From the NCBI GenBank assembly GCA_016929905.1, contig JAFGHX010000243.1, positions 1-64,000 of the forward strand: a stretch of DNA of 64,000 nt, given 5' to 3'. Source of the stretch: Kiritimatiellia bacterium (GTDB lineage: Bacteria > Verrucomicrobiota > Kiritimatiellia > JAFGHX01). Position numbers and translations under genes: made by a program. Below the pieces are notes generated by a model, which saw only the letters and a program-made list of their open reading frames with translations, ran no database searches and had not been told where the DNA came from. Below are positions 49,652-60,071 of this stretch, in pieces (the first letter of the stretch is position 1; every line of letters begins with the position of its first letter).

Positions 49652-51175
49652 TCACTTCCACGCGCGCCTGGAGAACAGCAGCAGGACGGGCAGGATCTCC
49701 AGCCTCCCGGCCAGCATGCCGAGGATATAGGTGACCTTGGGCACGGGGTGCAGGCCAACCATGTCCTGTGCGGAGATATAGCACGGGCCGATATTGCCGA
49801 GCGCGGAGAACATACCGGAGAACGACTCCCAGGCGCTCAGCCCGGAGAACAGGGCCGTGACGCCGCCGCCCAGCACGAGCAGCACGATCCAGGCGAAGAA
49901 GAGGGCGGCGACCCGGTCCACCTCGCTTTCGGGCACGACCTTTCCGTCGATGACCAACCCGGATGACGTGCGGTCCGAGACGCGCAACTTGAAGATTTCG
50001 CGCTGCACGAGCCGGTGCAGGATGGCGACACGCAGCATCTTGATCCCGCCGCCGGTCGACCCGACGCAGCCGCCGATGATCATCATCATCAGGAAGAGCT
50101 GTTTGGACAGGGCCGGAAAGAACGGCGAACCGATATCCTGCGTGCCGAACCCGGTGGTGGTGAGGATGGAGACCACCTGGAACAGCGTGTGCCGCAACGT
50201 GCCCTCGATCTTGGCGGCGGCGGCCGGCGCGCCGGCCAGGCAGGCCTTCAGCCCGCCGCCCCTGCAGAGGTGATCGACCATGATGATGACGGTGAACCCC
50301 GCGATGAACCGCCACCAGTACCGGATCTCGATGTTGTCCCACAGCGCCTTCACGTCGCGGGTCAGCACGCGGTAGTGCACGAGGAAGTTCATGCCGCCGA
50401 GCAGCATGATGAACGTGACGGTGTACTCGATCAGCCGGTGGTGGCGGTACCCCGCCGCGGCGTAGTGGCCGATGCTCAGATCGTGCGGGGAGAACCCGCC
50501 GGTGGACAGTGCCGTGAACGAGTGGCAGACGGCATCGAACACGGGCATCCCCTCAAGCGCCAGGGCCAGCGCGCCGGCGAACGTGAACAGCACGTAGATC
50601 CCCCACAGGATCTTCAACGTGTTGAACAGGCCCGGGGCCGGGCGCCGGGCGGAAATCTTGTGGCTCTCCGCGCCGAAGATGTGGTGCGCGCCGCCGCCTC
50701 GAAAGATGACCGCCAGAAAGAACGACAGAATGCCCAGTCCGCCGAGCCATTGGGTCAGTGCGCGCCAGAACAGGACGCTGAGCGGCATCCGGTCCAACCC
50801 GACAAACACGGTGATGCCGGTGGTGGTGAACCCGCTCATGGCCTCGAAATAGCCGTTCAGGTAACTGGCCCCGATCCCGATTACGAACGGCAACGCCCCG
50901 AACGCGGAGGCCGCCAGCCAACCGAGCGTGCAGAAGAGCATGGAACTGGCGAGGTCGAGCGGCCTGGCCTTGAACAGCGTCCGCAGCGCCAGCCCGAACA
51001 GGAACGAGCCTGCCGCCGGAATCAGGAACGCTTCGAGCGTCGGCAGCCCGTCGCCCCGGTGGCCCCAGCAAAGCAGAACAACGGCGATCGGCGCGAGCAG
51101 CACCACGCCGAATGCCCCGAGAAGATTGCCCAGATGATGCAGGACGCAGCCGAACCGCTCGAATCGGTGTCTCAT
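49652..51175 (-). CDS. trkH: TrkH/KtrB family potassium transporter
   Basis: A 507-residue polytopic membrane protein with the four repeated P-loop-like selectivity segments of the superfamily (for example MSGFTTTGITVFVGLD, FTALSTGGFSPHDLSIGHYA, STGGGIKMLRVAILHRL and FSALGNIGPCYISAQDMVGL; glycine residues in TTG, TGG, STGG and NIG lie at the filter). It takes up potassium with TrkA. Its promoter (51188-51216) lies so close that the message is nearly leaderless. The start MRHRFERFG fits. Confidence 0.93.
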   Translation of the reverse strand: MRHRFERFGCVLHHLGNLLGAFGVVLLAPIAVVLLCWGHRGDGLPTLEAFLIPAAGSFLFGLALRTLFKARPLDLASSMLFCTLGWLAASAFGALPFVIGIGASYLNGYFEAMSGFTTTGITVFVGLDRMPLSVLFWRALTQWLGGLGILSFFLAVIFRGGGAHHIFGAESHKISARRPAPGLFNTLKILWGIYVLFTFAGALALALEGMPVFDAVCHSFTALSTGGFSPHDLSIGHYAAAGYRHHRLIEYTVTFIMLLGGMNFLVHYRVLTRDVKALWDNIEIRYWWRFIAGFTVIIMVDHLCRGGGLKACLAGAPAAAAKIEGTLRHTLFQVVSILTTTGFGTQDIGSPFFPALSKQLFLMMMIIGGCVGSTGGGIKMLRVAILHRLVQREIFKLRVSDRTSSGLVIDGKVVPESEVDRVAALFFAWIVLLVLGGGVTALFSGLSAWESFSGMFSALGNIGPCYISAQDMVGLHPVPKVTYILGMLAGRLEILPVLLLFSRRAWK

Positions 51176-51187
51176 AGGTCCGGCGAG

Positions 51188-51216
51188 AGACTAGGGAACG
51201 CAACCCCACCCGTCAA
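51188..51216 (-). promoter_or_regulatory. sigma70-type promoter of trkH
   Basis: On the minus strand TTGACG, 17-bp spacer, TAGTCT. The start would be about 6 bases before the trkH ATG at 51175. Confidence 0.6.
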
Positions 51217-51235
51217 CTGATTTGTCGCCGACTGT

Positions 51236-51273
51236 GAACTTGCTCGAGAACCTACTCGAGAACTCGCTCGTGA
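51236..51273. repeat. 12-bp AACTTGCTCGAG array between divergent promoters
   Basis: Three units (AACTTGCTCGAG, AACCTACTCGAG, AACTCGCTCGTG) lie between the trkH promoter and the promoter of the subtilase gene. Confidence 0.8.
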
Positions 51274-51310
51274 ATCTGCGGTCGTTGCCGACGGCCGTAA
51301 GAGTCGATCC

Positions 51311-51339
51311 TTGAAAGAGTCATCCGGATCTGGTATAGT
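51311..51339 (+). promoter_or_regulatory. sigma70-type promoter of the giant subtilase gene
   Basis: TTGAAA, 17-bp spacer, TATAGT. Its -10 ends at 51339, which excludes an upstream start in the open frame there and supports translation from 51441. Confidence 0.7.
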
Positions 51340-51440
51340 TGGAAACTCGAATTCCGCCCGGAGATACTCGCCGGCTGCCGGGCTCTTCCCCTGCCGCGCA
51401 GGGCGCAGGGCCGTCCGGGCGGCCTGCAGACCACGAACCG

Positions 51441-54400
51441 ATGAATTGGCGCACTTCCAGACTGCGACGGACAGCCTTACCGGCGGCTTGCCTTGCGGCA
51501 CTCGTTTTGGCCATCGCGCACCGGAGCATACGCCACGGCGCTACTCGGATACGGGTCGCGGCGAACAAGGTGCAGGGCGCGCGGGTAACGCGGACAGATC
51601 GGCTTGCCCGCACCGCTCGGCCCGGACCGAAAGCGGGCGGCTCTGCCCGGGGCCTGGGGCCACAGGCCGGATCGGCGCCACTCGCGCCGATCGCGCCCTT
51701 TCGCAAACCGGACGCGGCCGGCCCCACCCCATGCCCGTGGGACTTCGCCAGATTCCTGAACATGCCCGATCCCGTCCAAGCGGCGAAGGCTTTGCGCGAG
51801 CATGCCCGTACGCACGGCCTGCGGATGAGCGATCGGCTCCCGAATCCGCGCCGTCGCGCCGATGCCGACAGCGGGCAACCGACCCACGTCTGGCCCGTCC
51901 ACGTGTTCTGCGACAAGGACATCTACCCGGCCGCCGGTTCGCAAGCGGGATTGGCCGAAGGCGCCTCCGTGTTCAAAGGCCCGGACGGGCAGGAATTCGC
52001 GGTGTGCATTCTGCAGATGGGCGAAGAGGCGACGCTCGGCCACCTTGTCGACCTGCTGGAGCTGGGGGTGGCCGTCTACCGGAAGACCGGATACCGCGCG
52101 TCGATCGTCCGGATCCCGCGCCGCCGCCTGGCAACGGTGGCGGCGCGCGAGTACGTCCGCTGGATCGGCGAATACCGGACAGAGTACCGGTACAGGCCCG
52201 CCGACGGAGCCGCGCCCGACGGCCCGGCGATCCTGCACACGCTGGACGGCGATCACGCCGCACACCGCGCGGACCTGGCCCGGCTCGGCATCAGCGTGGA
52301 GGGGTACGATCCGACGGCGGAGAGTTACCGGGTCCATCTGGATCGGGCGCAGTTTGAACAAGCCGCCGAGCAGTTGTGGTGGGTCCGCGGCGTGAGCCGG
52401 CCGGCAGAGAAGAGGCTGCTCGCCACCTGCTCGATTGCCGGTCTGAATTTCGATGCGCGTGACAGTCGAGACCTGATCCTGTCGTACGAGACCCCCTACA
52501 GCGGGTACGGCGTTGTCGTTGGCGTCAACGACGGCGGCGTCTACACCAACCACGCCGAGCTGCGCGGCCACTTCCACGCCGGCACGGTCACGAACGGCGG
52601 GCCGCAGGCGGGGGTCACGCACGGTACGCATGTCGCCGGAATCATCGCCGGAAGAGCCAAGGTCGTGCCGGGCCCGAACGGGAGCGAACTGATCCGAGGC
52701 GTTGCCCCCGACTGCACGGTCTACTTCCGGCCCATGTCCGAATACGAAGCCACGACGCTGTCCGAGTTCCGGGATGCGGGCGTCCAGATTTCCAACTACT
52801 CGTGGGGTTATACGACCAACACCCTGCAGTACCTGTACACGGAAGAAACGGAGCTGTTCGACCGCTACTGCGATCAGCACGACATGGTGCTGGTGGTGGC
52901 GGCCGGCAATGACGGTCAAGACTACACGATCGACAATCCGGGCACCGGCAAGAATGTCGTGACGGTCGGCGCCCAGCGTTACGCGACCGAGAGCCCGATG
53001 TTCGGCGAACTGGGGCAGGTGGCCAACTATTCCAGCCGGGGGCCGACCCTTGACGACGGCCGGCTCAAGCCCGACCTGGTCGCCCCTGGCGGCGGCGACG
53101 ACGACGTGTACGGGGTTGTCTCGACGGCCAGCGAACCGTGGGCGATCAGGGACGGCCCATCCGGCAGCACGACGAACAACATCTGCGAGGGTTTCGAATG
53201 GGCCGACGAGACCTACCTGCGCATGAGCGGCACAAGCATGGCGGCCCCGCACGTCGCGGGGGTATGCGCCAAGATCAAGGAGTGGTACCCCACCATCTCG
53301 TCGGAGGAGATGAAGGCGCTGCTCATCAACAGGGCCTTGCCGCTTCAGGAAGGCTCGGACGACCCGCGACAGGCGTATGCCGACCCGGCTACGGGGTACG
53401 GCATGGTCAACGCCTTCCTGGTCATCCACGATATGGCCGGCGAATACACCAACCTGCTCGGCCTCACGGCGAACGTGGACACGATCAACACCGTCGACAA
53501 CCACGCCTTTGTCGTGCCGCCCGGCACCAGACAACTGGCCGTGACGCTGGCCTACAACGACCAGTACGGCGAGCTGGCTCAGACCAACGCGCTGTGGGAC
53601 GATATCGACCTGAGCCTGATCGCGCCCGGCGGGAGCGTGCTCACCCCGTTGCCGGCCCCCGATGTCACCAGCCAGTCGCCGATCGAGAAGCTTATCGTCA
53701 CGAACGCCGTCGCCGGCGTCTGGACCGCACGCGTCGAGTTTGTGGACTCCGGCAGTTGGATATGGGTGGAGCAGAAGTACGCGCTGATCGCCGACGCCAT
53801 GCTGAAGACGCCGCAGTTGTCGCTTTCCCTGCCTGCCGCCGACGTGACGGTACTGAGGAACGCCGCCTTCAGCCTGCAGCCTACGGTGCGGAATACCGGC
53901 GGGTTCATAGCCGCGGGCGTCACGCTGGGGGTGGACTGGGTCGCAGGCTTCGGCGGCGACAACGACACGAACTTCTTCGTCGGCAACCTGATCTTCGAGG
54001 ATTCGAGCGCGTCGCGCGAACTCGAACTGATCGCGCCGGACCAGACGGGCGAGTATCAGGTGACGGTTGTCGCGAAGGGTGTGAACAAGAATCTCGATCC
54101 GCAGGAGACGGACGTCACGGTCTACGTGGACGATCTGTACGAAGAGAACGATTCGATCGGCGCCGCGACCAACATCTCCGACCGCGCACAGCTATGGGCG
54201 TGTTTCCGGCGCGACGACGACTGGTACGCCGTCAACGTGCCGTCGGGGTATGAACGGCTGGTCGTCACGTGCCTCTTTGCGCATGCAGAGGGCAATATCG
54301 ACATCGCGCTGTACGACGGCGGGCAAACCCTTCTCAGCGCGGGGCAAGGCGCGTCGCAGACCGACGACGAAACGCTGGACTGCGAAGTGCCTGTCGCCGG

Positions 54401-57400
54401 CACATACTATGTGCGGGTCTACGGGCCGGCCGGGGCGTACAGTCCATACGACCTGATCTGGAATACGGTGCCGGTACCCGACCTCGACGTGGTACCGGCC
54501 TCGCACGTGTTCGAAGACACCGAGGTCGGCCACTCGGACTACGAGGTGATCTACATCCACAACCGGGGCGCGGGCACGATAACCGGCATCCCGAGCGTCG
54601 CGCTGCCGTTCCGGGTGCAGAACGGCACCAACTACACGGTGGGCGCTGACCAGTGGCACGGGGTCATCACGGAATACAGGCCGACCGAAGCCGGGCGGCA
54701 GACCGCGGACCTGCTGTTCACGGGCAGCCAGACGGGCGCCTGCCATCTCCAGGGCGACGCCTACGAGGCGCCGATTCTGGAGGTCTCGGCGCTGAGCACC
54801 AATTTCGGGGACGTTGCGCTCGACTCGCGGCACACGCTCATCTTTACCGTGCGCAACGCGGGCGGCGGCAGCCTCAGCGGGAATGCGAGCGAAGCGCACG
54901 CCTATTTCGGACTGAACAACGCCTTCTACAGCGACCTCGGCCCCGGCGACACGCACGACGTGGAAGTGTGGTACCGGCCGCTCGCGCTCGGCTCGCACAA
55001 CACGCAGGTCGCGTTCACCGGCACCGGCGGCCCGACGAACATCGGCGTGTGCGGCTCCGCCTACCTGTGGCCCATTCTGTCGGTTTCGCCGGCAGACGGC
55101 CACACGTTCGGCAACGTGCCGGTCGGCTCGAGCGTGGACCGCACCTTCACCGTCAAGAACACCGGCGGCGGCACGCTGATCGGCCAAGCCGACACTTCCG
55201 CCGACCACTACCGGGTCTCGAACGGGAGCTACACGCTCCCCACGAACGCCGAACACGTCGTGACGGTCACGTACGAACCCACGCTCAACGGCGCCCACAA
55301 CGGCAGCGTCGAGTTCTCCGGCGCCGGGAACGCGAGCCGTACGCTGAGCGGCTCGGCCTACTACCCGGAGGCGATCTCGGTGACGCCGTCGGAACTCGAA
55401 TGGGAAAGCGTCCAGATCAACACGCAGAGCAGCCAGGTGTTCACGGTCCACAACTGGGGCGGCAGCGCCCTGTACGGCACCGCCACGGTCAGCCACGCGT
55501 TCTTCTCCCTCGCCAACGCCGTCTACGCCGTCGCGCCCGGCAACGAGCACGAGGTGAGCGTGACCTATCAGCCGACTTCGGCCGGCGCGCACAGCACCAC
55601 GGTCACCTTCAGCGGCGGCGGCGGCACGAACCACCCGGTGAGCGGCACGGCGCACGACCCGCCCGCCATCGCCGTCTGGCCGGAGAACACGAACTACTTC
55701 GGCTGGGTCCTGCTGGACGAAGAGGCCACGCAGGTGTTCAACGTCGAGAATGTGGGCGGCGGCACGCTCGTCGGCAGTGCAAGCGTCTCGGCGCCTTTCA
55801 GTCCCGGCGGGGACGCCGCCTACACGATCCCGGCCGGCCAGACCAGCCAGGTCACCCTCGCCTTCACGCCGACCAGCGCGGGCACCCACACGCGCACGGC
55901 CACCTTCAGCGTCACGGGCGGCTCGAGCAGCAACCTCACCGTCTGGGGCGACGGCTATTCGCTCACGGGCTACTGGGACATTGTCGAAAACTGGGAAGAC
56001 CACGACACGATCGGCTGGCGCACCGACGACCTCGACGGCTGGCAATGGGCGGCCGGCCACTCGAGCCCCACGGCGTTGGAACGTGAGGAGGGCGGCGCCC
56101 CGCACTGGCTGTACCGCGACTTCTCGATGACCTACGGCTCCGTCTGGTGGCAGTGGGGCGATTCGGACTTCTCGCAGGTCTACATCTATCCGCGCTACTT
56201 CGACACCGACCAGCGCGTCTGGATCGTCCTGCACCGCACGCAGGCGAATCTCGGCTACGACTACGGCACGAATAGCGTGCTGCTCGCCTCGAACACGGGT
56301 CTGACGCTCTCGAGCGGGACATGGTACAACCTGGTGATCGACATTACGAGCCGCACGGTAACCGCGGTAGGTGCGAACGGCGCGATCAACCTGCAGGGCG
56401 AGATCCCGTGGGAGCACCGCTGGGCGCTGGACGATGTGAACCCCGAATTCGTGCTGCGTGTCAACTACCTTGGCGCGCTTGACGACATCGCGCTCGTCGG
56501 CGTCTCCCCGCCGGTCATCGCGGTCACGCCGTACCATCACGAGTTCGGCACGATCCAGGCGGGCACCACCCAAGACCGCTCCTTCACCGTCTACAATACG
56601 GGGGTGGCCAACCAGCCGCTGAGCGGCACGGCCTCGGCGCCGGCGCCTTACGAGTTCCCGTACGGCGCGAGCTACAGCATTCCCGCCGGCCAGGACACGA
56701 ACATCGTCGTCCGGTATCATCCCACCTCGGCGGGCACGCACCCGGCCACCGTGACCTTCTCCGGCGGCGGCGGATCGAACGTCACCGTGACGGGCTCCGC
56801 CTATCCCGCACCCGCCATTTCCGTGAACCCGTCCCCCTACGATTTCGGCTCGGTACTGGTCAGCTCCGAAGTCTTCCGGGTCTTCACCGTTCAGAATTCG
56901 GGCGGCGGCCTGCTTTCCGGCACAGCCGGCGTGAGTTCGCCGTTCGACGTGTACGCCGGCGCCGCGTACACGAATCTGGGCGCCGGCCATGCGCATGACG
57001 TGACGGTGCGATGCCGGCCGGTTTCGTCCGGCACGTACGACCGGAGCCTCACCTTCACCGGCGACGCCGGTACGACCGTCTCGCTCAGCGCCTGCGCGCA
57101 CGGCCCGCCCGCCATCGGGGTGACGCCGGCGAGCAACGCCTTCGGCGCCGTCCAGATCAACACCTCCACGTCGCTCACGTTCACCGTGCAAAACACGGGA
57201 GAAGGGGTGCTGAGCGGCGAGGCGAGCAGCGACTATCCGTTCAGCGTTTCCAACGCCGTCTACGCCGTCGGCGCCGGCAGCAATCATGTGGTGAGCGTCT
57301 GGTACAGCCCGACCAACGTGCAGACCCACACCGCCGGCATCCTGTTCGGCGGCGCGCTCGGCGCCACGCGGCCGGTCAGCGGCACGGCCCACCCACCGCC

Positions 57401-59882
57401 GCAGATCCTGGTGACGCCGGCGGCCCACACGTTCGGCGACGTCGCCACCGGCGCGACGACCTCCCGCGTGTTCACCGTCTACAACACCGGCGGCGGCGTG
57501 CTCAGCGGCAGCGCATCGGCCGATGCGCCGTTCAGCGTCTCCAACGCCGCCTACGCCGTAACCGGCGGCAGCAACCACATCGTCACCGTCTGGTACAGCC
57601 CGACCGTGCCCGGCACGAACACGGCCGAGGTCGCCTTTACCGGCGGCGGCGATGCGACCGCCGGCGTGGCCGGCGTCGCGCAGCCGCCGCCCCAGATCGC
57701 CGTGTGGCCCGACGCCGAAGATTTCGGCCAGGTCCTCCTCACGGAGCATGCCGACCGCGTGTTCGTCGTGCAGAACGCCGGCGGTTTCGTGCTCGCCGGC
57801 AACGCGAGCGTCCCGGCCCCGTTCAGCATCGTCACCAATGGCACCTACAGCCTCCTCGGCGGCGAAAGCCGGCAAGTGGTCGTCCGGTTCTCCCCCGCCG
57901 CGCAGCAGAGCTACAGCAACACCGTCACGTTCACCGGCGGCGGCGGCGCCGCCGCCGCCGTGGCCGGTACCGGCTATGCGATCATGGGCAGTTTCAGCGT
58001 CGATGTGACGCCCAGCAACGGAACCTGGACCCTCACGCAACACCCCGCGGGCTATACCGGCCCGACCAACGCCGCCGGCGATCTGGCGCAGACCGCCGCG
58101 CCGATCGGGCCCTACACCGTCGCGTACGCCGCGCTCGTCGGCTTTGCCGCGCCGTCCAACCAGACGCTCACCGTGCTCGAGGGCCAGAACACCGCGTTCA
58201 CCGGCACCTACCTCATTCTCGACACCGACAACGACGGGCTCACCGACCTGGACGAAATGAACGTCTACGGAACCAGCCCTTACAATTCCGACAGCGACGG
58301 CGACGAGATGAAGGACGGCTGGGAAGTCGCCAACTCGCTCGACCCGCTCACGCCGGACGGATCGAGCGACCCCGACTCCGACGGGCTCAACAACCGGGGC
58401 GAGCACGAGCGCGGCACGAACCCGCACGATCCGGACTCCGACAACGACGGCTGGCTCGACGGATACGAGGTCGAGTGGACCCACACCGATCCGACCCGGC
58501 CCGACACCGACGGCGACAGCCTGAACGACCCGCACGAGGACATCGCCGGCACCAATCCGAACGACAGCAATTCCGTGTTCCGGATCCTGAACCCGCGTGC
58601 GTTCCTCACCAACAACATGCTCATGCTACGCTGGTCCAGCGTCACGAACCGGGCCTACGAGGTCGAGCTGGCCACCAACCTCGTGCTCGACGAGCTGATG
58701 GCGCTGGAGCGCTACATCACCTCCACCCCGCCCGTCAACGTCTACACCGGCGCGCCGGGCAGCGGCCCGCACCCGTACGTGTACAGCGTGCGGGTGGCGA
58801 AGGACGCCGACGCCGACGGCGTGGGCGACGAGGCGGAAACGCAGACGGGCGTCTATCAGAGCCCCACCAACACCGGCACCCACCCGCAGGCCGCCGACAC
58901 CGACGGCGACGGGTTCAACGACGGCACCGAGCTCACAACCTACGGCACCGACCCGAACAAGAAGGACACCGACGGCGACGGGCGCGACGACTGGCTGGAA
59001 GTGCAGTGCGGGACCAGCCCCACCAATGCGGCCTCCTTCCCGCGCGCCGTCGTGAACGATTTCGACGGCGACTTCAAATCGGATCTCGCCGTCCACCGCG
59101 CCAGCGACAGCACCTGGCACATCCGCTTCTCGCGCGGCGGGTCCAACACGGTCGCGTCGTTCGGCTGGAGCGGGCCGAAACGGGTACAAGCCGACTACGA
59201 CGGCGACGTGAAGACGGATCTCGCCGTCTATGATCAAAGCAGCGGGAACTGGTATATCAAGCGCACCTCGGACGGCGTGGTCACCAACGTCGCCTTCGGC
59301 TGGAGCGCCGCCAACCCCGTCCCCGCCGATTACGACGGCGACGGCAAGACCGACATCGCCGTCTATCACCCGCCGGACGGCAAATGGTACATCCGGCAGT
59401 CCGGCACCGGCGCCACGCGCGTGGAGACGTTCGGCTGGGACGGGCCCAAGACCGTGCCCGCCGACTACGACGGCGACGGCAAGGCCGACCCCGCGCTCTA
59501 CAATCAGCCTGCCGGCACCTGGTACATCCTGCAGTCGTCCAACGGCCAGGTGCGCAGCGAGGCGTTCGGCTGGGGCAGCGCCAATCCTGTCCACGCCGAC
59601 TACGACGCCGACGGCAAGACGGACCTGGCCGTGTATGATCCCGCAACCAGTACGTGGTATGCCAGGCGTTCCTCCAACGGCAGCGTATGGGTCCGCCAAT
59701 ACGGCTGGAGCGGCCCCACCCCCGTCACCGGCGATTACGACGGCGACGGCTACACCGATATCGGCGTGTTCGACGTGCCCACCTTCACCTGGTACGTCCT
59801 GCTCTCCTTCGACGGCTGGTACAACGGCTATTGGGACCTCACGTTCGGCGTCGCCAACGCCGTCCCGATCGGCGGGCGCTAG
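51441..59882 (+). CDS. giant secreted subtilisin-like protease with Ig-like, TSP3 and FG-GAP modules
   Basis: A 2813-residue extracellular serine protease. A signal-like N-terminus (MNWRTSRLRRTALPAACLAA) is followed by a long pro-region and an S8 domain with Asp364, His394 (HGTHVAG), Asn490 (AAGND) and Ser599 (MSGTSMAAPHVAG), all intact. Next come a P/beta-jelly-like domain, a PPC domain (about 895-1008), ten choice-of-anchor-D modules of about 95 residues in two sets (five at about 1011-1508, five at about 1690-2178) split by a beta-rich domain with a Trp-rich WDIVENWEDHD start, then thrombospondin-3 calcium repeats (about 2259-2380 and 2451-2533) and about six FG-GAP blades (2538-2813). No known C-terminal sorting signal is seen. 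The start is fixed by the promoter at 51311-51339. Confidence 0.88.
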   Translation: MNWRTSRLRRTALPAACLAALVLAIAHRSIRHGATRIRVAANKVQGARVTRTDRLARTARPGPKAGGSARGLGPQAGSAPLAPIAPFRKPDAAGPTPCPWDFARFLNMPDPVQAAKALREHARTHGLRMSDRLPNPRRRADADSGQPTHVWPVHVFCDKDIYPAAGSQAGLAEGASVFKGPDGQEFAVCILQMGEEATLGHLVDLLELGVAVYRKTGYRASIVRIPRRRLATVAAREYVRWIGEYRTEYRYRPADGAAPDGPAILHTLDGDHAAHRADLARLGISVEGYDPTAESYRVHLDRAQFEQAAEQLWWVRGVSRPAEKRLLATCSIAGLNFDARDSRDLILSYETPYSGYGVVVGVNDGGVYTNHAELRGHFHAGTVTNGGPQAGVTHGTHVAGIIAGRAKVVPGPNGSELIRGVAPDCTVYFRPMSEYEATTLSEFRDAGVQISNYSWGYTTNTLQYLYTEETELFDRYCDQHDMVLVVAAGNDGQDYTIDNPGTGKNVVTVGAQRYATESPMFGELGQVANYSSRGPTLDDGRLKPDLVAPGGGDDDVYGVVSTASEPWAIRDGPSGSTTNNICEGFEWADETYLRMSGTSMAAPHVAGVCAKIKEWYPTISSEEMKALLINRALPLQEGSDDPRQAYADPATGYGMVNAFLVIHDMAGEYTNLLGLTANVDTINTVDNHAFVVPPGTRQLAVTLAYNDQYGELAQTNALWDDIDLSLIAPGGSVLTPLPAPDVTSQSPIEKLIVTNAVAGVWTARVEFVDSGSWIWVEQKYALIADAMLKTPQLSLSLPAADVTVLRNAAFSLQPTVRNTGGFIAAGVTLGVDWVAGFGGDNDTNFFVGNLIFEDSSASRELELIAPDQTGEYQVTVVAKGVNKNLDPQETDVTVYVDDLYEENDSIGAATNISDRAQLWACFRRDDDWYAVNVPSGYERLVVTCLFAHAEGNIDIALYDGGQTLLSAGQGASQTDDETLDCEVPVAGTYYVRVYGPAGAYSPYDLIWNTVPVPDLDVVPASHVFEDTEVGHSDYEVIYIHNRGAGTITGIPSVALPFRVQNGTNYTVGADQWHGVITEYRPTEAGRQTADLLFTGSQTGACHLQGDAYEAPILEVSALSTNFGDVALDSRHTLIFTVRNAGGGSLSGNASEAHAYFGLNNAFYSDLGPGDTHDVEVWYRPLALGSHNTQVAFTGTGGPTNIGVCGSAYLWPILSVSPADGHTFGNVPVGSSVDRTFTVKNTGGGTLIGQADTSADHYRVSNGSYTLPTNAEHVVTVTYEPTLNGAHNGSVEFSGAGNASRTLSGSAYYPEAISVTPSELEWESVQINTQSSQVFTVHNWGGSALYGTATVSHAFFSLANAVYAVAPGNEHEVSVTYQPTSAGAHSTTVTFSGGGGTNHPVSGTAHDPPAIAVWPENTNYFGWVLLDEEATQVFNVENVGGGTLVGSASVSAPFSPGGDAAYTIPAGQTSQVTLAFTPTSAGTHTRTATFSVTGGSSSNLTVWGDGYSLTGYWDIVENWEDHDTIGWRTDDLDGWQWAAGHSSPTALEREEGGAPHWLYRDFSMTYGSVWWQWGDSDFSQVYIYPRYFDTDQRVWIVLHRTQANLGYDYGTNSVLLASNTGLTLSSGTWYNLVIDITSRTVTAVGANGAINLQGEIPWEHRWALDDVNPEFVLRVNYLGALDDIALVGVSPPVIAVTPYHHEFGTIQAGTTQDRSFTVYNTGVANQPLSGTASAPAPYEFPYGASYSIPAGQDTNIVVRYHPTSAGTHPATVTFSGGGGSNVTVTGSAYPAPAISVNPSPYDFGSVLVSSEVFRVFTVQNSGGGLLSGTAGVSSPFDVYAGAAYTNLGAGHAHDVTVRCRPVSSGTYDRSLTFTGDAGTTVSLSACAHGPPAIGVTPASNAFGAVQINTSTSLTFTVQNTGEGVLSGEASSDYPFSVSNAVYAVGAGSNHVVSVWYSPTNVQTHTAGILFGGALGATRPVSGTAHPPPQILVTPAAHTFGDVATGATTSRVFTVYNTGGGVLSGSASADAPFSVSNAAYAVTGGSNHIVTVWYSPTVPGTNTAEVAFTGGGDATAGVAGVAQPPPQIAVWPDAEDFGQVLLTEHADRVFVVQNAGGFVLAGNASVPAPFSIVTNGTYSLLGGESRQVVVRFSPAAQQSYSNTVTFTGGGGAAAAVAGTGYAIMGSFSVDVTPSNGTWTLTQHPAGYTGPTNAAGDLAQTAAPIGPYTVAYAALVGFAAPSNQTLTVLEGQNTAFTGTYLILDTDNDGLTDLDEMNVYGTSPYNSDSDGDEMKDGWEVANSLDPLTPDGSSDPDSDGLNNRGEHERGTNPHDPDSDNDGWLDGYEVEWTHTDPTRPDTDGDSLNDPHEDIAGTNPNDSNSVFRILNPRAFLTNNMLMLRWSSVTNRAYEVELATNLVLDELMALERYITSTPPVNVYTGAPGSGPHPYVYSVRVAKDADADGVGDEAETQTGVYQSPTNTGTHPQAADTDGDGFNDGTELTTYGTDPNKKDTDGDGRDDWLEVQCGTSPTNAASFPRAVVNDFDGDFKSDLAVHRASDSTWHIRFSRGGSNTVASFGWSGPKRVQADYDGDVKTDLAVYDQSSGNWYIKRTSDGVVTNVAFGWSAANPVPADYDGDGKTDIAVYHPPDGKWYIRQSGTGATRVETFGWDGPKTVPADYDGDGKADPALYNQPAGTWYILQSSNGQVRSEAFGWGSANPVHADYDADGKTDLAVYDPATSTWYARRSSNGSVWVRQYGWSGPTPVTGDYDGDGYTDIGVFDVPTFTWYVLLSFDGWYNGYWDLTFGVANAVPIGGR

Positions 59883-60071
59883 CGCCCGGCGATTTCGGCT
59901 CCCAATATGTCCGGCGCAGCCGCTCCAAGAAGCAGCTCGCGAGGACGCTTGCCCTCCAATTGACCCTATACCGTGTACGGAGTGAACATTCAACTTTGGT
60001 TGCGGCCACAGGCCGAGTTGTGGCACCATGGGATGTGACCCGGTTGGCGCCCCTGAGGAGGGACTCAAGCT

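Noticed and set aside
51339..51440. Upstream start of the giant protease
   Set aside because: The -10 box TATAGT ends at 51339, so translation from there is impossible from this promoter; the signal-peptide-like sequence starts at 51441.
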